Assembly (NCBI RefSeq): GCF_002278925.1
Contig: NZ_NCJH01000006.1
Location: 620,001 to 684,000 of the forward strand
Direction: 5' to 3'
DNA: 64,000 bases
Source of the DNA: Polaromonas sp. 39-63-25
GTDB lineage: Bacteria > Pseudomonadota > Gammaproteobacteria > Burkholderiales > Burkholderiaceae_C
The notes under the pieces were generated by a model, which had not been told where the DNA came from, searched no databases, and saw nothing but the letters and a program-made list of their open reading frames with translations. Positions 24,473 to 33,857 of this stretch are shown piece after piece (within the stretch, counting starts at the first letter, position 1; each line of letters starts with the position of its first letter). The position numbers were made by a program, and so were the translations under genes.

Positions 24473-25441
24473 ATGAAACGCAGATCCGTATTGCTGGGTG
24501 CCTTGCTCATTTCAGCGACCACCTGGGTGGCCGCACAAAACGCGTGGCCTGCGCGCCCCATCACGATGATCGTGCCCTTCCCGCCCGGCGGCCTGGCCGA
24601 CCTCGTCGCGCGCCCTGTGGCCGAAGCCATGTCGCGCAACCTGGGTCAACCGGTGGTGATTGAAAACAAGGCCGGCGCCGGTGGCGGCATCGGCATGGGC
24701 GTGGCTGCCAAAGCAAAACCCGATGGCTACACCGTGCTTCTGGCCCTGTCCTCGCTGACCGTCATTCCCGAGGCGGACACCCTGCGGGGGCGCCCGCCGA
24801 TGTTTGCGCTGAGCGACCTGCGTCCCATCGCACGGTTTACCGCCGACCCGACCGTGCTCGCGGTGCGCGCCGAATCGCCGTGGAAAACCGTGAAGGATTT
24901 TGTCGAGGATGCCAGGAAGCGCCCGGGCGCGATCAACTACGGCTCATCGGGCAACTACGGCACCATGCATGTGCCCATGGAAATCCTCTCGCAGAACGCC
25001 GGCGTGAAAATGACGCACATCCCCTTCACCGGAGCAGGCCCCGCGGTGGTGGCCCTGCTCGGCGGGCAAATCGACGCGGTGTCCTCCGGGCCCGCAACCG
25101 TGCTGCAGCACGTCAAGGCCGGCAAGTTGCGGGTACTGGCCCATTGGGGCAATGGCAAGCTCGCTGCCCTGCCGGAGGCGCCCAGCCTGAAAGACGCGGG
25201 TTACAACGCCGAATACGCGCAGTGGTCCGGCCTGTTCATTCCCAAAGACACACCCGAACCCATTGCCCAGCGCCTGCGCGCCGCCGCCAACGCTGCCGCG
25301 CAGGACAGCAAGGTCAAGGACGTCATCCTCAACGCCGGCAGCCCGGTGCTGTACCAGGACGCTGCCGATTTCGAGAACTACGTGCAGGCCGACGCCAAAC
25401 GCATGGCCGATGTCGTCAAGCGCATCGGCAAGCTGGATTAG
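24473..25441 (+). CDS. TctC/Bug family periplasmic receptor 1
   Basis: The 322-residue protein has a signal peptide (MKRRSVLLGALLISATTWVA, cleaved near AAQ) and the TctC fold: WPARPITMIVPFPPGGLADL, ENKAGAGGGIGMGV and INYGSSGNYGTMHVP. Bug receptors bind carboxylates or other small organic molecules. No TctA or TctB membrane genes are in the window, so its transport partner is unknown. AGGAGAC gives a strong ribosome site. The divergent FAH hydrolase gene may define its ligand class. Confidence 0.9.
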   Translation: MKRRSVLLGALLISATTWVAAQNAWPARPITMIVPFPPGGLADLVARPVAEAMSRNLGQPVVIENKAGAGGGIGMGVAAKAKPDGYTVLLALSSLTVIPEADTLRGRPPMFALSDLRPIARFTADPTVLAVRAESPWKTVKDFVEDARKRPGAINYGSSGNYGTMHVPMEILSQNAGVKMTHIPFTGAGPAVVALLGGQIDAVSSGPATVLQHVKAGKLRVLAHWGNGKLAALPEAPSLKDAGYNAEYAQWSGLFIPKDTPEPIAQRLRAAANAAAQDSKVKDVILNAGSPVLYQDAADFENYVQADAKRMADVVKRIGKLD

Positions 25442-25493
25442 GGCCTGATCACCCTATTTATGCAAGATGCGTTGCGAGTGTGAACAGGCCCTA
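25439..25493. repeat. inverted repeat with long loop after the TctC gene
   Basis: TAGGGCCTG (25439-25447) and CAGGCCCTA (25485-25493) are perfect 9-base arms around a 37-base loop. The left arm overlaps the stop codon of the receptor gene. It is not followed by a T run, so the next hairpin is the likely terminator. It may be a small repeat element. Confidence 0.5.
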
Positions 25494-25526
25494 GGTCTTT
25501 CCGTCGCCCGGTTTGAACGCCCCAAT

Positions 25527-25555
25527 AAAAAAGGGCCCCGCGGGGCCCTTTTTTT
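25527..25555. terminator. bidirectional terminator between tctC and htpG
   Basis: AAAAAAGGGCCCCG is followed directly by CGGGGCCCTTTTTTT, a perfect self-complementary stem with an A run on one side and a T run on the other. It lies between two convergent genes and should stop transcription from both. Confidence 0.9.
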
Positions 25556-25576
25556 GTTGCCGGCGCCGATAAAAAC

Positions 25577-27457
25577 TCACACCAGCAAGGCGTTCACCCG
25601 CTTCACGTAGGCCGAAGGATCATCCGGCAACCCGCCTTCGGCCAGCAAGGCCTGGTCGAACAGGATATGGGCGAGATCGTCGAAGTGGTCGCTGCCCTCC
25701 AGCTTTTTGACCAGCGGGTGCTGTGCATTGATTTCCAGAATCGGCTTGACCTCGGGCGCGGCCTGGCCGGCCTGTTTGAGCATGCGGGCGAGCTGCGTGG
25801 ACATGTCGCCTTCCTGCACCACCAGACAGGCCGGTGAATCAACCAGCCGTGTGGTAGCGCGCACGTCTGAGGCCTTGTCCTTCAAGGCTTCCTTGAGTCT
25901 GTCGAGCATGGGCTTGAACTGGGTCTGCGCTTCCTCGGCGGCCTTTTTCTCGTCCTCGTCCTGCAGCTTGCCCAGATCGACCGCGCCCTTGGCCACCGAC
26001 TGCAGCGGCGTGCCGTCGAACTCGTTGAGGTAGTTCAGCGCCCATTCGTCGACGCGGTCGGTCATGAGCAGAACCTCGATGCCCTTCTTGCGGAATATCT
26101 CGAGCTGCGGGCTGTTCTTGCCGGCGGCCTGGGTGTCGGCCGTGATGTAGTAGATCGCGTCCTGGCCTTCCTTCATGCGCGCCTTGTAGTCGGCAAAACC
26201 GACACTGACGGTGTCGGTGGTGGAGCTGGCAAAACGCAGCAGCTTGGCCAGGCGCTCGCGGTTGGCGAAGTCTTCGCCCAGGCCTTCCTTGAGCACCGCG
26301 CCGAACTCGGCGTAAAAGCTTGCAAACTTATCCGGCTCGTTGGTGGCCAGGTCCTCGATCATGGACAACACACGTTTGGTGCAGCCTTCGCGGATGGCCT
26401 TGACGGCGCGGCTTTCCTGCAGCAGCTCGCGCGAGACGTTGAGCGGCAGGTCCGACGAATCGACCACCCCTTTGACAAAACGCAGGTAGGTCGGCAGCAG
26501 TGCCTGGGCGTCGTCCATGATGAAGACGCGCTTGACGTAGAGCTTGACGCCGGCGGCCTTGTCGCGGTTGAACAAATCCATCGGCGCCTTGGCGGGGATG
26601 AAGAGCAGCTGCGTGTATTCGGTCGCGCCTTCGACGCGGTTGTGCGTGCTGGCCAGCGGGGCCTGGCTGTCGTAGCTGATCTGTTTGTAGAACTCGTCGT
26701 ACTGCTCGGGCGTGATGTCTTTCTTGGCGCGCGTCCACAGGGCCGCAGCCTGGTTCACGGTTTCCCACTCGTCGCTGGTCACCATTTCGCCGGGCTGGTC
26801 GTTCTCGCCTTCCTTCCATTCTTCCTTCCGCATCAGGATGGGCAGGGAGATATGGTCGGAGTACTTGCTGATGATGCTTTTAAGTTTCCAGGTGTTGAGG
26901 TACTCGCTGGCGTCGTCCTTGAGGTGCAGGATGACGCTGGTGCCGCGCTCTGCACGCTCTATCGTCTCGACCTCAAAGTCGCCGGTGCCGGCGCTGGTCC
27001 AGCGCACGCCTTCGGCCGCCGGCAGGCCAGCGCGGCGACTCTCGACGGTGATCTTGTCGGCCACGATGAAGCCCGAATAAAAACCGACGCCGAACTGGCC
27101 GATCAGCTGCGCGTCGTTTTTCTGGTCGCCCGAGAGTTTGGCCATGAAGTCGCGCGTGCCGCTTTTGGCAATGGTGCCCAGGTGCTCCACGGCTTCGATC
27201 TGCGACAGGCCGATGCCGTTGTCGGTGATGGTCAGGGTTTTGGCCGCCTTGTCGAAGCTGACACGCACTTCGAGATTCGGCGCGTCCTCGTACAGCTCGG
27301 CCTTGTTCAGGCCTTCGAAACGCAGCTTGTCGCAGGCGTCCGAGGCGTTGGAGACCAGCTCACGAAGAAAAATGTCGGGGTTGGAGTACAGCGAATGGGT
27401 GACCAGTTTCAGCAGCTGGGCCACTTCGGCCTGGAAGGAGAGGGTTTGCTTGCTCAT
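25577..27457 (-). CDS. htpG: HtpG, Hsp90-family chaperone
   Basis: The 626-residue protein has the GHKL ATPase domain at the N-terminus ([18 protein letters not shown]-like [38 protein letters not shown]), the middle domain ([12 protein letters not shown]-like [19 protein letters not shown]) and a C-terminal dimerisation domain. It helps fold and stabilise proteins under heat and other stress in the cytoplasm. Length is normal. A sigma-32-type promoter lies just upstream, and the gene is monocistronic between two terminator-like hairpins. Confidence 0.97.
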   Translation of the reverse strand: MSKQTLSFQAEVAQLLKLVTHSLYSNPDIFLRELVSNASDACDKLRFEGLNKAELYEDAPNLEVRVSFDKAAKTLTITDNGIGLSQIEAVEHLGTIAKSGTRDFMAKLSGDQKNDAQLIGQFGVGFYSGFIVADKITVESRRAGLPAAEGVRWTSAGTGDFEVETIERAERGTSVILHLKDDASEYLNTWKLKSIISKYSDHISLPILMRKEEWKEGENDQPGEMVTSDEWETVNQAAALWTRAKKDITPEQYDEFYKQISYDSQAPLASTHNRVEGATEYTQLLFIPAKAPMDLFNRDKAAGVKLYVKRVFIMDDAQALLPTYLRFVKGVVDSSDLPLNVSRELLQESRAVKAIREGCTKRVLSMIEDLATNEPDKFASFYAEFGAVLKEGLGEDFANRERLAKLLRFASSTTDTVSVGFADYKARMKEGQDAIYYITADTQAAGKNSPQLEIFRKKGIEVLLMTDRVDEWALNYLNEFDGTPLQSVAKGAVDLGKLQDEDEKKAAEEAQTQFKPMLDRLKEALKDKASDVRATTRLVDSPACLVVQEGDMSTQLARMLKQAGQAAPEVKPILEINAQHPLVKKLEGSDHFDDLAHILFDQALLAEGGLPDDPSAYVKRVNALLV

Positions 27458-27493
27458 GTTGTGGGTTCTTGAAAATCAGGGGGAATAAAACAA

Positions 27494-27515
27494 ACGCCCC
27501 TGGAGTTAGGGGCGT
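27494..27515 (-). terminator. terminator-like hairpin after the DUF4148 gene
   Basis: ACGCCCCT (27494-27501) and AGGGGCGT (27508-27515) form an 8-bp stem with a 6-base loop. Read on the minus strand it is followed by TTTGTTTTATT. It would end the DUF4148 transcript and overlaps the -10 region of htpG. Confidence 0.6.
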
Positions 27516-27531
27516 CGTCGCATATTTCAAG
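27504..27531 (-). promoter_or_regulatory. sigma-32-type heat-shock promoter of htpG
   Basis: On the minus strand CTTGAAA (27531-27525) is followed after 12 bases by CCCCTAACT (27512-27504), close to the heat-shock consensus CTTGAAA / CCCCAT with 13-14 bases between. The transcript would start near 27498, about 40 bases before the htpG ATG. Confidence 0.7.
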
Positions 27532-27585
27532 ACCTGATTATCGCGGGTCCGGGATGCGCCCCGGGGCCCGCGACTGATGGCCGGC

Positions 27586-27891
27586 TCAGCCTTCCAGGCC
27601 AGTCAGCTCGCCGCTGCGGATCTTGCCCAGGCGCAGGGCCTGCGCAGCCTCACCACGCACGATGGCGGTGGGCACGGCGGACTGCACGGTGGCAGCCACA
27701 CGTGAACCTGCGGGCTCCTGGCTGTGGGTTTTCACTTTGGCGCTGGCTTCGGCCATGACTTCGGCGCGGGTGCGGTTGCCTTCCGTCTGCAGCGCAAACT
27801 GGGAGGACGGATCGGGCGTTTCTGCGCGCACACCGGTGGAAGCGATGGCAGCAAAGGTAGCGATGGCGATGAGGGCGTAAGACTTGTTCAT
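27586..27891 (-). CDS. DUF4148 secreted protein
   Basis: The 101-residue protein has a signal peptide (MNKSYALIAIATFAAIASTG, cleavage near VRA) and a short mature part with TRAEVMAEASAKVK and LGKIRSGELTGLEG. This matches the DUF4148 family, common in Burkholderiales and without known function. It is probably periplasmic. It lies 144 bases downstream of the sensor kinase gene on the same strand. It could be read with the two-component genes or from its own promoter. Confidence 0.8.
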   Translation of the reverse strand: MNKSYALIAIATFAAIASTGVRAETPDPSSQFALQTEGNRTRAEVMAEASAKVKTHSQEPAGSRVAATVQSAVPTAIVRGEAAQALRLGKIRSGELTGLEG

Positions 27892-28035
27892 GATGATGAC
27901 CTTTCAGTGAGTGGTTGAGAACCGGGTTGTCGGTTGTGCCGGCCCTTTCGGGCTCCAACTTCAACCGTGACCTCACTGTATTTGGGGCAAATTAGGCGAC
28001 CATGAGCGAAGTCTTAGCTGGAAATGAGCAGGTGC

Positions 28036-29394
28036 TCAAACCGTCTCGACGCGCGCCACCAGCCCACTGCGGTCGTCCCGATTGCGCAGGCTGATGCGCA
28101 TGCTGCAACGTTGTGCGGCCGACTGGGCAATGGACAGGCCCAGCCCGCTGCCGCGCACATCGCTTCCCGGCACGCGATAGAACCGGTCGAACACGCGGTC
28201 CAGCAGCTCCGGCGGAATGCCGGGGCCGGTGTCTGCCACCTCGATGGCCAGTTTCCCCTGGCTCTTCGTGACACGCACATCCACCACCCCGCCTTCCGGG
28301 GAATAACGCAGGGCGTTTTCTATCATGTTGTCAACCACGCTGCGCAGGTCACCGCTGGAGCAGGTCAGCATGGTGGCCTCCGAAGGCAAGCCGGATTCCT
28401 CCAGGCCGAGATCAATGTTGCGCTGGTCGGCCAGTGCAATCAGCGTGTTGATGCTTTCGCGCAGCACCTCGTGCACATTGACCGGAATGGACGGAGATTC
28501 CGCGCCCACGGACTGCTGGCGCGACAGCCTGAGCAGTTGGTCAACCAGCCGCTGGGCGCGCTGCACGCCGGCTTCCAGCTGGGCAAAACGCTGCGCCGGC
28601 GCACCGGCCGGAAAATCGCCGCGCAGGTTCTCCAGCTGCAGGCTCACCGCCGTGATGGGCGTGCGCAGCTCGTGCGCGGCGTCCTGTACAAAACGCCGCT
28701 GCGTGGCAAACGCATCGCGCAACCGCGTGAGAAGGCTGTTGAAGGAAACAACCAATGGCGCAATTTCCTGTGGCACGCGGTCCAGCGGCAGCTCGGCGAT
28801 GCTGTTTTCGTCCTGCGCCGCGGCTTGGCGTGCGATGTCTCCGATGGCACGCGACATCATGGCGGCCACGCACCAGAGGACAAAGGCCGACAGCGGCAGC
28901 AAGATGATCACCGGCAAAATCGCGCTACCGGCCCGTTCGGCGGCCAGGTGGCGGCGAAACTCGCCGCTTTGCAACACCCGCACGCGGCGTGAACCCGAAG
29001 CCTCGTTCACCGGCGTGGTGTAGCTGCGCCAGCGTGCGCCGTTTGCCTTGATGTCATGAAACCCGCCTGCCGGCTGCAGGCTGGGCGCCAATTCCGGCCA
29101 GGAGTTGGAGCGGACTCGGCCGTCCGCGTCGAACACCTGCACCACATAACTGCCCCATTTGTGGATCTGCTCACCCGTCAACGCGGGCCACACCATGTCC
29201 TGCTCCTGCGCCACCATGGATTCAGCCAGCAGCTCCATCTGGCTGTCCATGAAGGTGGCCACCATGCGGTTGTAGGTCCAATAGGCGAAACCGGCTGACG
29301 CCGCCCCCACCAGCAAAAACACCGGCAGCAGCCACAGCAGCAGCGCGCGGCGCAGCGAACACAGCCGGCCCGAGGGAAAAACGTGGATCATCAT
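28036..29394 (-). CDS. sensor histidine kinase (QseC/TctE type)
   Basis: The 452-residue inner-membrane kinase has a membrane span near residues 17-38, a periplasmic region, a second span near 165-185, a HAMP linker, the phospho-acceptor box FVQDAAHELRTPITAV, the N box NMIENALRYSP, the G1 box DTGPGIPPELLDRVF and the G2 box GSGLGLSIAQ. All catalytic residues are present. The signal is unknown. The start overlaps the stop of the response regulator gene (ATGA), so the pair is coupled. Confidence 0.93.
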   Translation of the reverse strand: MMIHVFPSGRLCSLRRALLLWLLPVFLLVGAASAGFAYWTYNRMVATFMDSQMELLAESMVAQEQDMVWPALTGEQIHKWGSYVVQVFDADGRVRSNSWPELAPSLQPAGGFHDIKANGARWRSYTTPVNEASGSRRVRVLQSGEFRRHLAAERAGSAILPVIILLPLSAFVLWCVAAMMSRAIGDIARQAAAQDENSIAELPLDRVPQEIAPLVVSFNSLLTRLRDAFATQRRFVQDAAHELRTPITAVSLQLENLRGDFPAGAPAQRFAQLEAGVQRAQRLVDQLLRLSRQQSVGAESPSIPVNVHEVLRESINTLIALADQRNIDLGLEESGLPSEATMLTCSSGDLRSVVDNMIENALRYSPEGGVVDVRVTKSQGKLAIEVADTGPGIPPELLDRVFDRFYRVPGSDVRGSGLGLSIAQSAAQRCSMRISLRNRDDRSGLVARVETV

Positions 29395-30086
29395 GCCGAG
29401 TCTCCGGAGGCGGGAGACGCTGCCGGCGCGCTGGTGATGCGCCAGCCCAGGCCACGCACGTTGCGAATGACATCGGCACCCAGTTTCTTGCGCATGCCGT
29501 GGATCAGCACGTCTACCGCATTGCTCATGACTTCTTCTCCCCAGCCGTAGATGCGGTTTTCAAGCTGGTCGCGCGACAGGATGGCGCCCGGCCTTTCCAG
29601 CAGCGCGTGAAGCAGCGCGTACTCGCGCGCCGACAGCGCCGAGGGCTCGCCGTTGACCAGCACCTCGCGCGTGGTCAGGTCCAGCTGCACCGCGGCGTTG
29701 CCGATCACCGAATGCGCGCTGCCGTCGCGCCGCCGGATGACCGCACGCATGCGGGCCAGCAGCTCGCGAAACTCGTAGGGCTTGATGAGGTAGTCGTCGG
29801 CCCCGAGGTCCAGTCCGGCGATGCGGTCGTCCAGGCCGTCGCGCGCGGTGAGAACCAGCACCGGCGTGGCATCCCCGCGGGCACGCGCCTGGCGCAACAC
29901 CTCGACACCGTCGCGCTTGGGCAGGCCCAGGTCCAGCAGCACGCAGGCATAAGCGCCGTCGGCCAGCGCGCTTTGCGCCAGCAGACCGTCACGCACCCAG
30001 TCCACCGACCAGCCGTTGGTCTCCAGCGCCTGTTGCAGGCTGCGGCCAATCATGTCGTCGTCTTCCACCAGCAGGACCCGCATCAT
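29391..30086 (-). CDS. OmpR-family response regulator
   Basis: The 231-residue protein has a receiver domain (VLLVEDDDMIGRSL, phosphorylated aspartate in CVLLDLGLPKRDG, TARDGLDDRIAG, KPYEFREL) and a C-terminal winged helix (SAREYALLHALLERPG, then NAVDVLIHGMRKKLG and VRGLGWRI). This is the QseB/TctD layout. The ATG at 30086 overlaps the stop of the upstream membrane-protein gene; the next ATG at 30083 is equally possible. It is controlled by the kinase encoded directly downstream. Confidence 0.93.
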   Translation of the reverse strand: MMRVLLVEDDDMIGRSLQQALETNGWSVDWVRDGLLAQSALADGAYACVLLDLGLPKRDGVEVLRQARARGDATPVLVLTARDGLDDRIAGLDLGADDYLIKPYEFRELLARMRAVIRRRDGSAHSVIGNAAVQLDLTTREVLVNGEPSALSAREYALLHALLERPGAILSRDQLENRIYGWGEEVMSNAVDVLIHGMRKKLGADVIRNVRGLGWRITSAPAASPASGDSA

Positions 30087-30472
30087 GCCTCCCCGTGCCG
30101 CGGCGACAGGCCTTCCCAGCGCGCCTGCTGCCTGGCGGCCTGCAGCAACAGCGCGCCCACGCACAGCAGGGCGGCCATGCCGGCGACATTCAGGTAGAAG
30201 GCGGTGGTTGCGCTGAAGCCCGGCGTGGCCAGCGCAATGCCGACAAAACCAGCCTGGCTGAGCAACCCCGCCGCTACAACGGCCGGCCGGAGGGCTCGCA
30301 CCAGCACGGCGCCCAGCAGCGCGGCGGCCAGCAAGCCGATCAGGAACTGGTGGTGCAAGAGCAGCGGCAGCGCCGCACCGTCCGCTGGCGGCAGGGCCAG
30401 CAGGACAAACACGGCGCTCACACCCGCGGCAAGCAGGATGGCGCGGGCAACACGTTCGGCAAAGGTGTCCAT
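30083..30472 (-). CDS. small membrane protein upstream of a two-component system
   Basis: This 129-residue protein has four hydrophobic segments (ILLAAGVSAVFVLLAL, FLIGLLAAALLGAVLV, VVAAGLLSQAGFVGIALA, FYLNVAGMAALLCVGALLL). I do not recognise the family. It starts the three-gene operon and its stop overlaps the regulator start (ATGA). It may be part of the same response, for example an accessory membrane protein for the kinase, but nothing in the sequence proves that. Confidence 0.7.
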   Translation of the reverse strand: MDTFAERVARAILLAAGVSAVFVLLALPPADGAALPLLLHHQFLIGLLAAALLGAVLVRALRPAVVAAGLLSQAGFVGIALATPGFSATTAFYLNVAGMAALLCVGALLLQAARQQARWEGLSPRHGEA

Positions 30473-30573
30473 GGCGGGCGGGGTGTGGTGGTGGAGGCTG
30501 TATCTTCGCCGGACTGAATTAGCCTTGAATTAGGAGCTGATGCTGATGCGGCTGCGGTTGGCGACCTGAGTGC

Positions 30574-31902
30574 TCACCCCAGCCATCGCCTGAGCTGCTG
30601 GTAGACCGGCAGGCTGTGTATCAGGGCAATGTGGCCGGTCCCGGCCGCCACCCATTGCCGGTCCGCCGGGAAAGCCAGGCAGCGCGCGACGTCGGCATGT
30701 TGGCCCAGCGCACTGGACAGGGATACCAGGCCGTCGCCGAGGCCATCATCGAGCTTGCGGCCGGCCGTTGCAGCCGCCGGAACCACGCCCAGCGCGGCGG
30801 CCACCGCAAAACAGGCGACGCCAGCCGGCAGCGGCAAAGGCTGCCGCGTGTCCAGACCGCCGGCAAACCGGTCGGCGCCCTGCCAGTCGGCCGGCAGCAC
30901 ATTGCCGTGCCGCAGGTCGGTGATGCCCGCGCTGCGGATCTGGCCGATTTTTGCAAACGGCCGGGTGAGCGGGTTGCTGCCGAGCACGGTGTCCACCCAG
31001 TTCCCGACTTTCTCCAGCGGCGCGCCATGGTGCGGTGTGCCCAGAAAAACCAGGTGCCGCAGCCGGCTGGGCCAGTGCATGCCCTGGGCTACCGCACTGT
31101 GGCAGGCACCGCGTGCCACCAGGCCACCCATGCTGTGGGTCAGCAAGCTCAGGGCCTCGACCTCCTGCGGCCAGGCCTGCAACAGCTGCTCGAGCAAGGC
31201 AGCGAACTGCCCGCCATTGACCGAGGTGTGCAGGCCGGTGTTGTAGTGCAGGTAAACCGGGGTGTAACCAAGCTCCTGCGCCAGCCCCTCCCCGTAGTCC
31301 CGGCCGTGGCCCGGCAGCGCCTCGGCCGGACTGTCAGCGCGCCACTGCAGGTCGTTCATGCACAGGCCGTGCACCAGCAGCAGGATCTTGCCTGTCGCGC
31401 GCGGCAGGTGCTGCGCCAGGGCGACTTTGTCCAGGGGCAGGGACTGGCCGTCATGGCGCAGGCTCATGCGGATGGCCAGCGGGTTGGCGGTGTCCAGCAG
31501 TTGGTCGCCGAGTACGCCATTGAGCGCCGCCAGCAGGGCTTCGCGCTGCGGCGACGAGGCTAGCGGCTCCGCCCTGGGCGCCACGCGCGACAACAGGGCA
31601 TCGACGGTGCCGCCGGCCAGTCGCGTCACGCCCTTGACGCTGCCGTAAACCAGGCCGGTGATGCCGCTTTTGCGAACACCCGAGGCGCCCGCCGTGCGGT
31701 CCACAAATTTCTGCCCGGCCGCGCCAAACGGTGCGGCGACCACCTTGTAGACATTGCCCTGCACTTTCTCGACCAGCTCGGTGATGCCCAGCGTGCCCTG
31801 GGTGGCGAGTTGGGCGAGACCCCGGATGTCGGACAGGTGCAGGTGGCGGCGCCAGTCAGCCAGGGGGGCCCGACCGGGGCGGCGCGACGATGGGGTGGTC
31901 AT
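30574..31902 (-). CDS. lipase-like alpha/beta hydrolase
   Basis: The 442-residue protein has an unusual N-terminal part of about 170 residues (with GITELVEKVQGNVYKVVAAP) and then an alpha/beta hydrolase domain. LLLVHGLCMNDLQW carries the oxyanion region, LLTHSMGGLVARGAC the nucleophile serine, VFLGTPHHGAPLEKVG is typical of PGAP1-like lipases, and a histidine sits in GTGHIALIHS near the end. The substrate is probably a lipid or ester. ATG 31902 is chosen; an in-frame ATG at 31938 is possible. No signal peptide is seen. It appears monocistronic. Confidence 0.8.
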   Translation of the reverse strand: MTTPSSRRPGRAPLADWRRHLHLSDIRGLAQLATQGTLGITELVEKVQGNVYKVVAAPFGAAGQKFVDRTAGASGVRKSGITGLVYGSVKGVTRLAGGTVDALLSRVAPRAEPLASSPQREALLAALNGVLGDQLLDTANPLAIRMSLRHDGQSLPLDKVALAQHLPRATGKILLLVHGLCMNDLQWRADSPAEALPGHGRDYGEGLAQELGYTPVYLHYNTGLHTSVNGGQFAALLEQLLQAWPQEVEALSLLTHSMGGLVARGACHSAVAQGMHWPSRLRHLVFLGTPHHGAPLEKVGNWVDTVLGSNPLTRPFAKIGQIRSAGITDLRHGNVLPADWQGADRFAGGLDTRQPLPLPAGVACFAVAAALGVVPAAATAGRKLDDGLGDGLVSLSSALGQHADVARCLAFPADRQWVAAGTGHIALIHSLPVYQQLRRWLG

Positions 31903-31973
31903 GCGGCCATTGTCGCGGTCGCCGGTGGCGGCGTCCACCCGCAGCGTTTCCGCGTGAGTTGATGAATGAAAAC

Positions 31974-32022
31974 GGGCTTTAGCCCAAGAGGGACGGGAGC
32001 AAGCAGCTCCTGAAACAGGAGC
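31974..32022 (-). terminator. tandem hairpins after the pseudouridine synthase gene
   Basis: GCTCCTG (32006-32012) with CAGGAGC (32016-32022) forms a tight hairpin. GGGCT/AGCCC at 31974-31985 forms a second one, followed on the minus strand by GTTTTCATT. Both lie just downstream of the synthase stop at 32032 and probably end its transcript. Confidence 0.55.
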
Positions 32023-32031
32023 AATCCAGGA

Positions 32032-32871
32032 TTAAAACCGCTCGTGCGGCGCCAGGTAGCGCCACTGGCCGACCGGCAGATGGCCGAGGTTGACCATGCC
32101 AATGCGCACCCGTTTGAGGCCCGTCACAAACAGCCCGACCTGCTCGCACATGCGGCGGATCTGGCGCTTCTTGCCTTCCTTGAGCACGAAGCGCAGTTGC
32201 TCCGGGTTTTGCCACTCGACGCGCGCCGGCTTCAGGGGCTCACCGTCCAGGCTCAGGCCGTGGCGCAACAAGGCGAGTTTTTCCGGCGGAAACACGGCCT
32301 GGACGTTGACGGTTTCGGCACCGTAGCTGACGCGCACCAGGTATTCTTTTTCGATCTCGGAGTCCTCGCCGATCAGCTGCCGCGCGACGCGGCCGTCCTG
32401 CGTGAGCACCAGCAGCCCGATCGAATCGATGTCGAGCCGCCCCGCCGGCGCCAGACCGCGCAATTGCTCATGGCCCCAGCGCATGCGGCTGTTGCACTCG
32501 CGCCAGCGGTTTTGCGGCTGCACCAGCACCACCGCAGGCTCGTGCCCGTCTTCGGCCTGGCCGCTGACATAACCGACCGGCTTGTTGATCAGGATGGTGA
32601 CCTGCTGGCGCTGGTACTGCTCGGCTTCGCGCGCCACGTCGATGCGCGCATTGGCCGCCACCGGCTGGCCCATGACCGCCGGCTGGCCGTCCACCCGGAC
32701 CCAGCCGCGCGAAATCCAGTCATCGGCCTCGCGGCGTGAACACAGGCCGAGTTCGGCCATGCGTTTGTTCAGACGGACCGTCAGCGCCGGGGCGCCCGGG
32801 GCGGCCACCGCCTTGGGAATGCGCATCGCCGCGCCGGAGACAGGAGGTTTGGGGGAAGTGGGTTCAGCCAT
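32032..32871 (-). CDS. RsuA/RluB/RluF-family pseudouridine synthase
   Basis: This 279-residue protein has an S4 RNA-binding domain ([20 protein letters not shown], about residues 31-75) and a catalytic domain with the active-site aspartate in [31 protein letters not shown] is the conserved end motif. It isomerises a uridine in ribosomal [22 protein letters not shown] and the length fit the RluF-like branch best, but the exact site is not certain. It seems to be monocistronic. Confidence 0.88.
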   Translation of the reverse strand: MAEPTSPKPPVSGAAMRIPKAVAAPGAPALTVRLNKRMAELGLCSRREADDWISRGWVRVDGQPAVMGQPVAANARIDVAREAEQYQRQQVTILINKPVGYVSGQAEDGHEPAVVLVQPQNRWRECNSRMRWGHEQLRGLAPAGRLDIDSIGLLVLTQDGRVARQLIGEDSEIEKEYLVRVSYGAETVNVQAVFPPEKLALLRHGLSLDGEPLKPARVEWQNPEQLRFVLKEGKKRQIRRMCEQVGLFVTGLKRVRIGMVNLGHLPVGQWRYLAPHERF

Positions 32872-32948
32872 GAAGGACCCATTTTAGAGTGGTATCGCTC
32901 AGGCCGGCGCCACCAGCCGGTGAGCGCCGCTTGCGGCGAGGCGCCTAT

Positions 32949-33010
32949 TTGCTATGCATTTGATAGCTATTTGCACAATCAGGACAAGGGCCGGAGCCCT
33001 TATTTACTGA
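32949..33010 (+). repeat. dispersed repeat family 1, copy 2
   Basis: Blocks are in the family order: GCTAT and ATAGC arms around GCATTTG, then TTTGCACAATC, ACAAGGGCCGGAGCCC and a T-rich tail TATTTACTGA. The tail contains the stop codon (33004-33006, TAA on the minus strand) of the Crp/Fnr gene, so the repeat sits exactly at that gene's 3' end. Confidence 0.7.
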
Positions 33011-33714
33011 ATAATGCTGCTGCGCAGCGCCTCCAGGTCCAGCACCCGCAAACCGCCGTATTCAATGCGGATCGTGCCCTGAGCCTGCAGGTTGGACAGC
33101 GCCTCGTTCACACGCTGGCGCGACAGCCCCACGAGGTAGGCCATCTCCTGCTGGGTGATGCGCAGGATTTCGCCGACGCCCGGGTACAGCACCGGGTTGA
33201 ACAGCGCCGCCAGGCTGCGGGCCACGCGCAGATCGGGGTTGGCCATGCGGTCGATCTCGCGCGCGGCGATGAACTGCCCCAGGCGCTCGTTGAGCTGGTT
33301 CATCACGAAGCGGTTGAAGCCGATCGAGTGGTCCAGCAGCCAGTGAAAAGTATCCACCGGCAGGCCGGCCACCACGCTTTTACGCAGCGCCTGGATGTTG
33401 TAGCGGTAGGGCTCGCGTTTGAGCGCCGTCCCCTCACCGAACCAGCCGCCTGGCGGCAACCCGGCAAACGTCATGGTGGTGCCCTGGGCGTTGTCGCTGC
33501 TCATCTTGAGCAGGCCTTCGACCACGCCAAACCAGTAGGTCACCGGCTTGCCGACACGGCAGACATAGTCGCCCGGTGCGGCGTCACCCACCTGCAGCTG
33601 CGCCACCGCACGCGCGCGCTCATCCGGCAGCAGTTGCCACAGCCAGGGAATGCCTTGCTGCTCTTCAGGGGTGGGCGTCCTGCGGCGCTGGTGGAGGGTC
33701 AGGTCAGTAGACAC
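33004..33714 (-). CDS. Crp/Fnr family transcription regulator
   Basis: The 236-residue protein has an N-terminal cyclic-nucleotide-binding-like beta barrel (about residues 35-140: VCRVGKPVTYWFGVVEGLLK, then GGWFGEGTAL) and a C-terminal winged helix with ITQQEMAYLVGLSRQRVNEA. No FNR-type cysteine cluster is seen at the N-terminus, so it is not an oxygen-sensing FNR; the effector is unknown. It is divergent from a Liv-type receptor gene, 143 bases away, and may regulate it. Its stop codon lies inside a dispersed repeat. Confidence 0.88.
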   Translation of the reverse strand: MSTDLTLHQRRRTPTPEEQQGIPWLWQLLPDERARAVAQLQVGDAAPGDYVCRVGKPVTYWFGVVEGLLKMSSDNAQGTTMTFAGLPPGGWFGEGTALKREPYRYNIQALRKSVVAGLPVDTFHWLLDHSIGFNRFVMNQLNERLGQFIAAREIDRMANPDLRVARSLAALFNPVLYPGVGEILRITQQEMAYLVGLSRQRVNEALSNLQAQGTIRIEYGGLRVLDLEALRSSIIQ

Positions 33715-33857
33715 GGATCACAAAGGTCAGGTGAAGGAATCCCCCTCGGGAAACTCCCGAGAGGGCACACCCTTGGATTGTCGCTGGATAGACATTTTAT
33801 TGTCAATCCACCCCCTAGCATCTGGCCACTCAAATCTCAACCTCCAGCCAGGACCCC

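Noticed and set aside
33004-33714. Calling the Crp/Fnr protein an oxygen-sensing FNR that acts on the boxes at 15.5 kb
   Set aside because: The N-terminal cysteines needed for an oxygen-sensing Fe-S cluster are absent.
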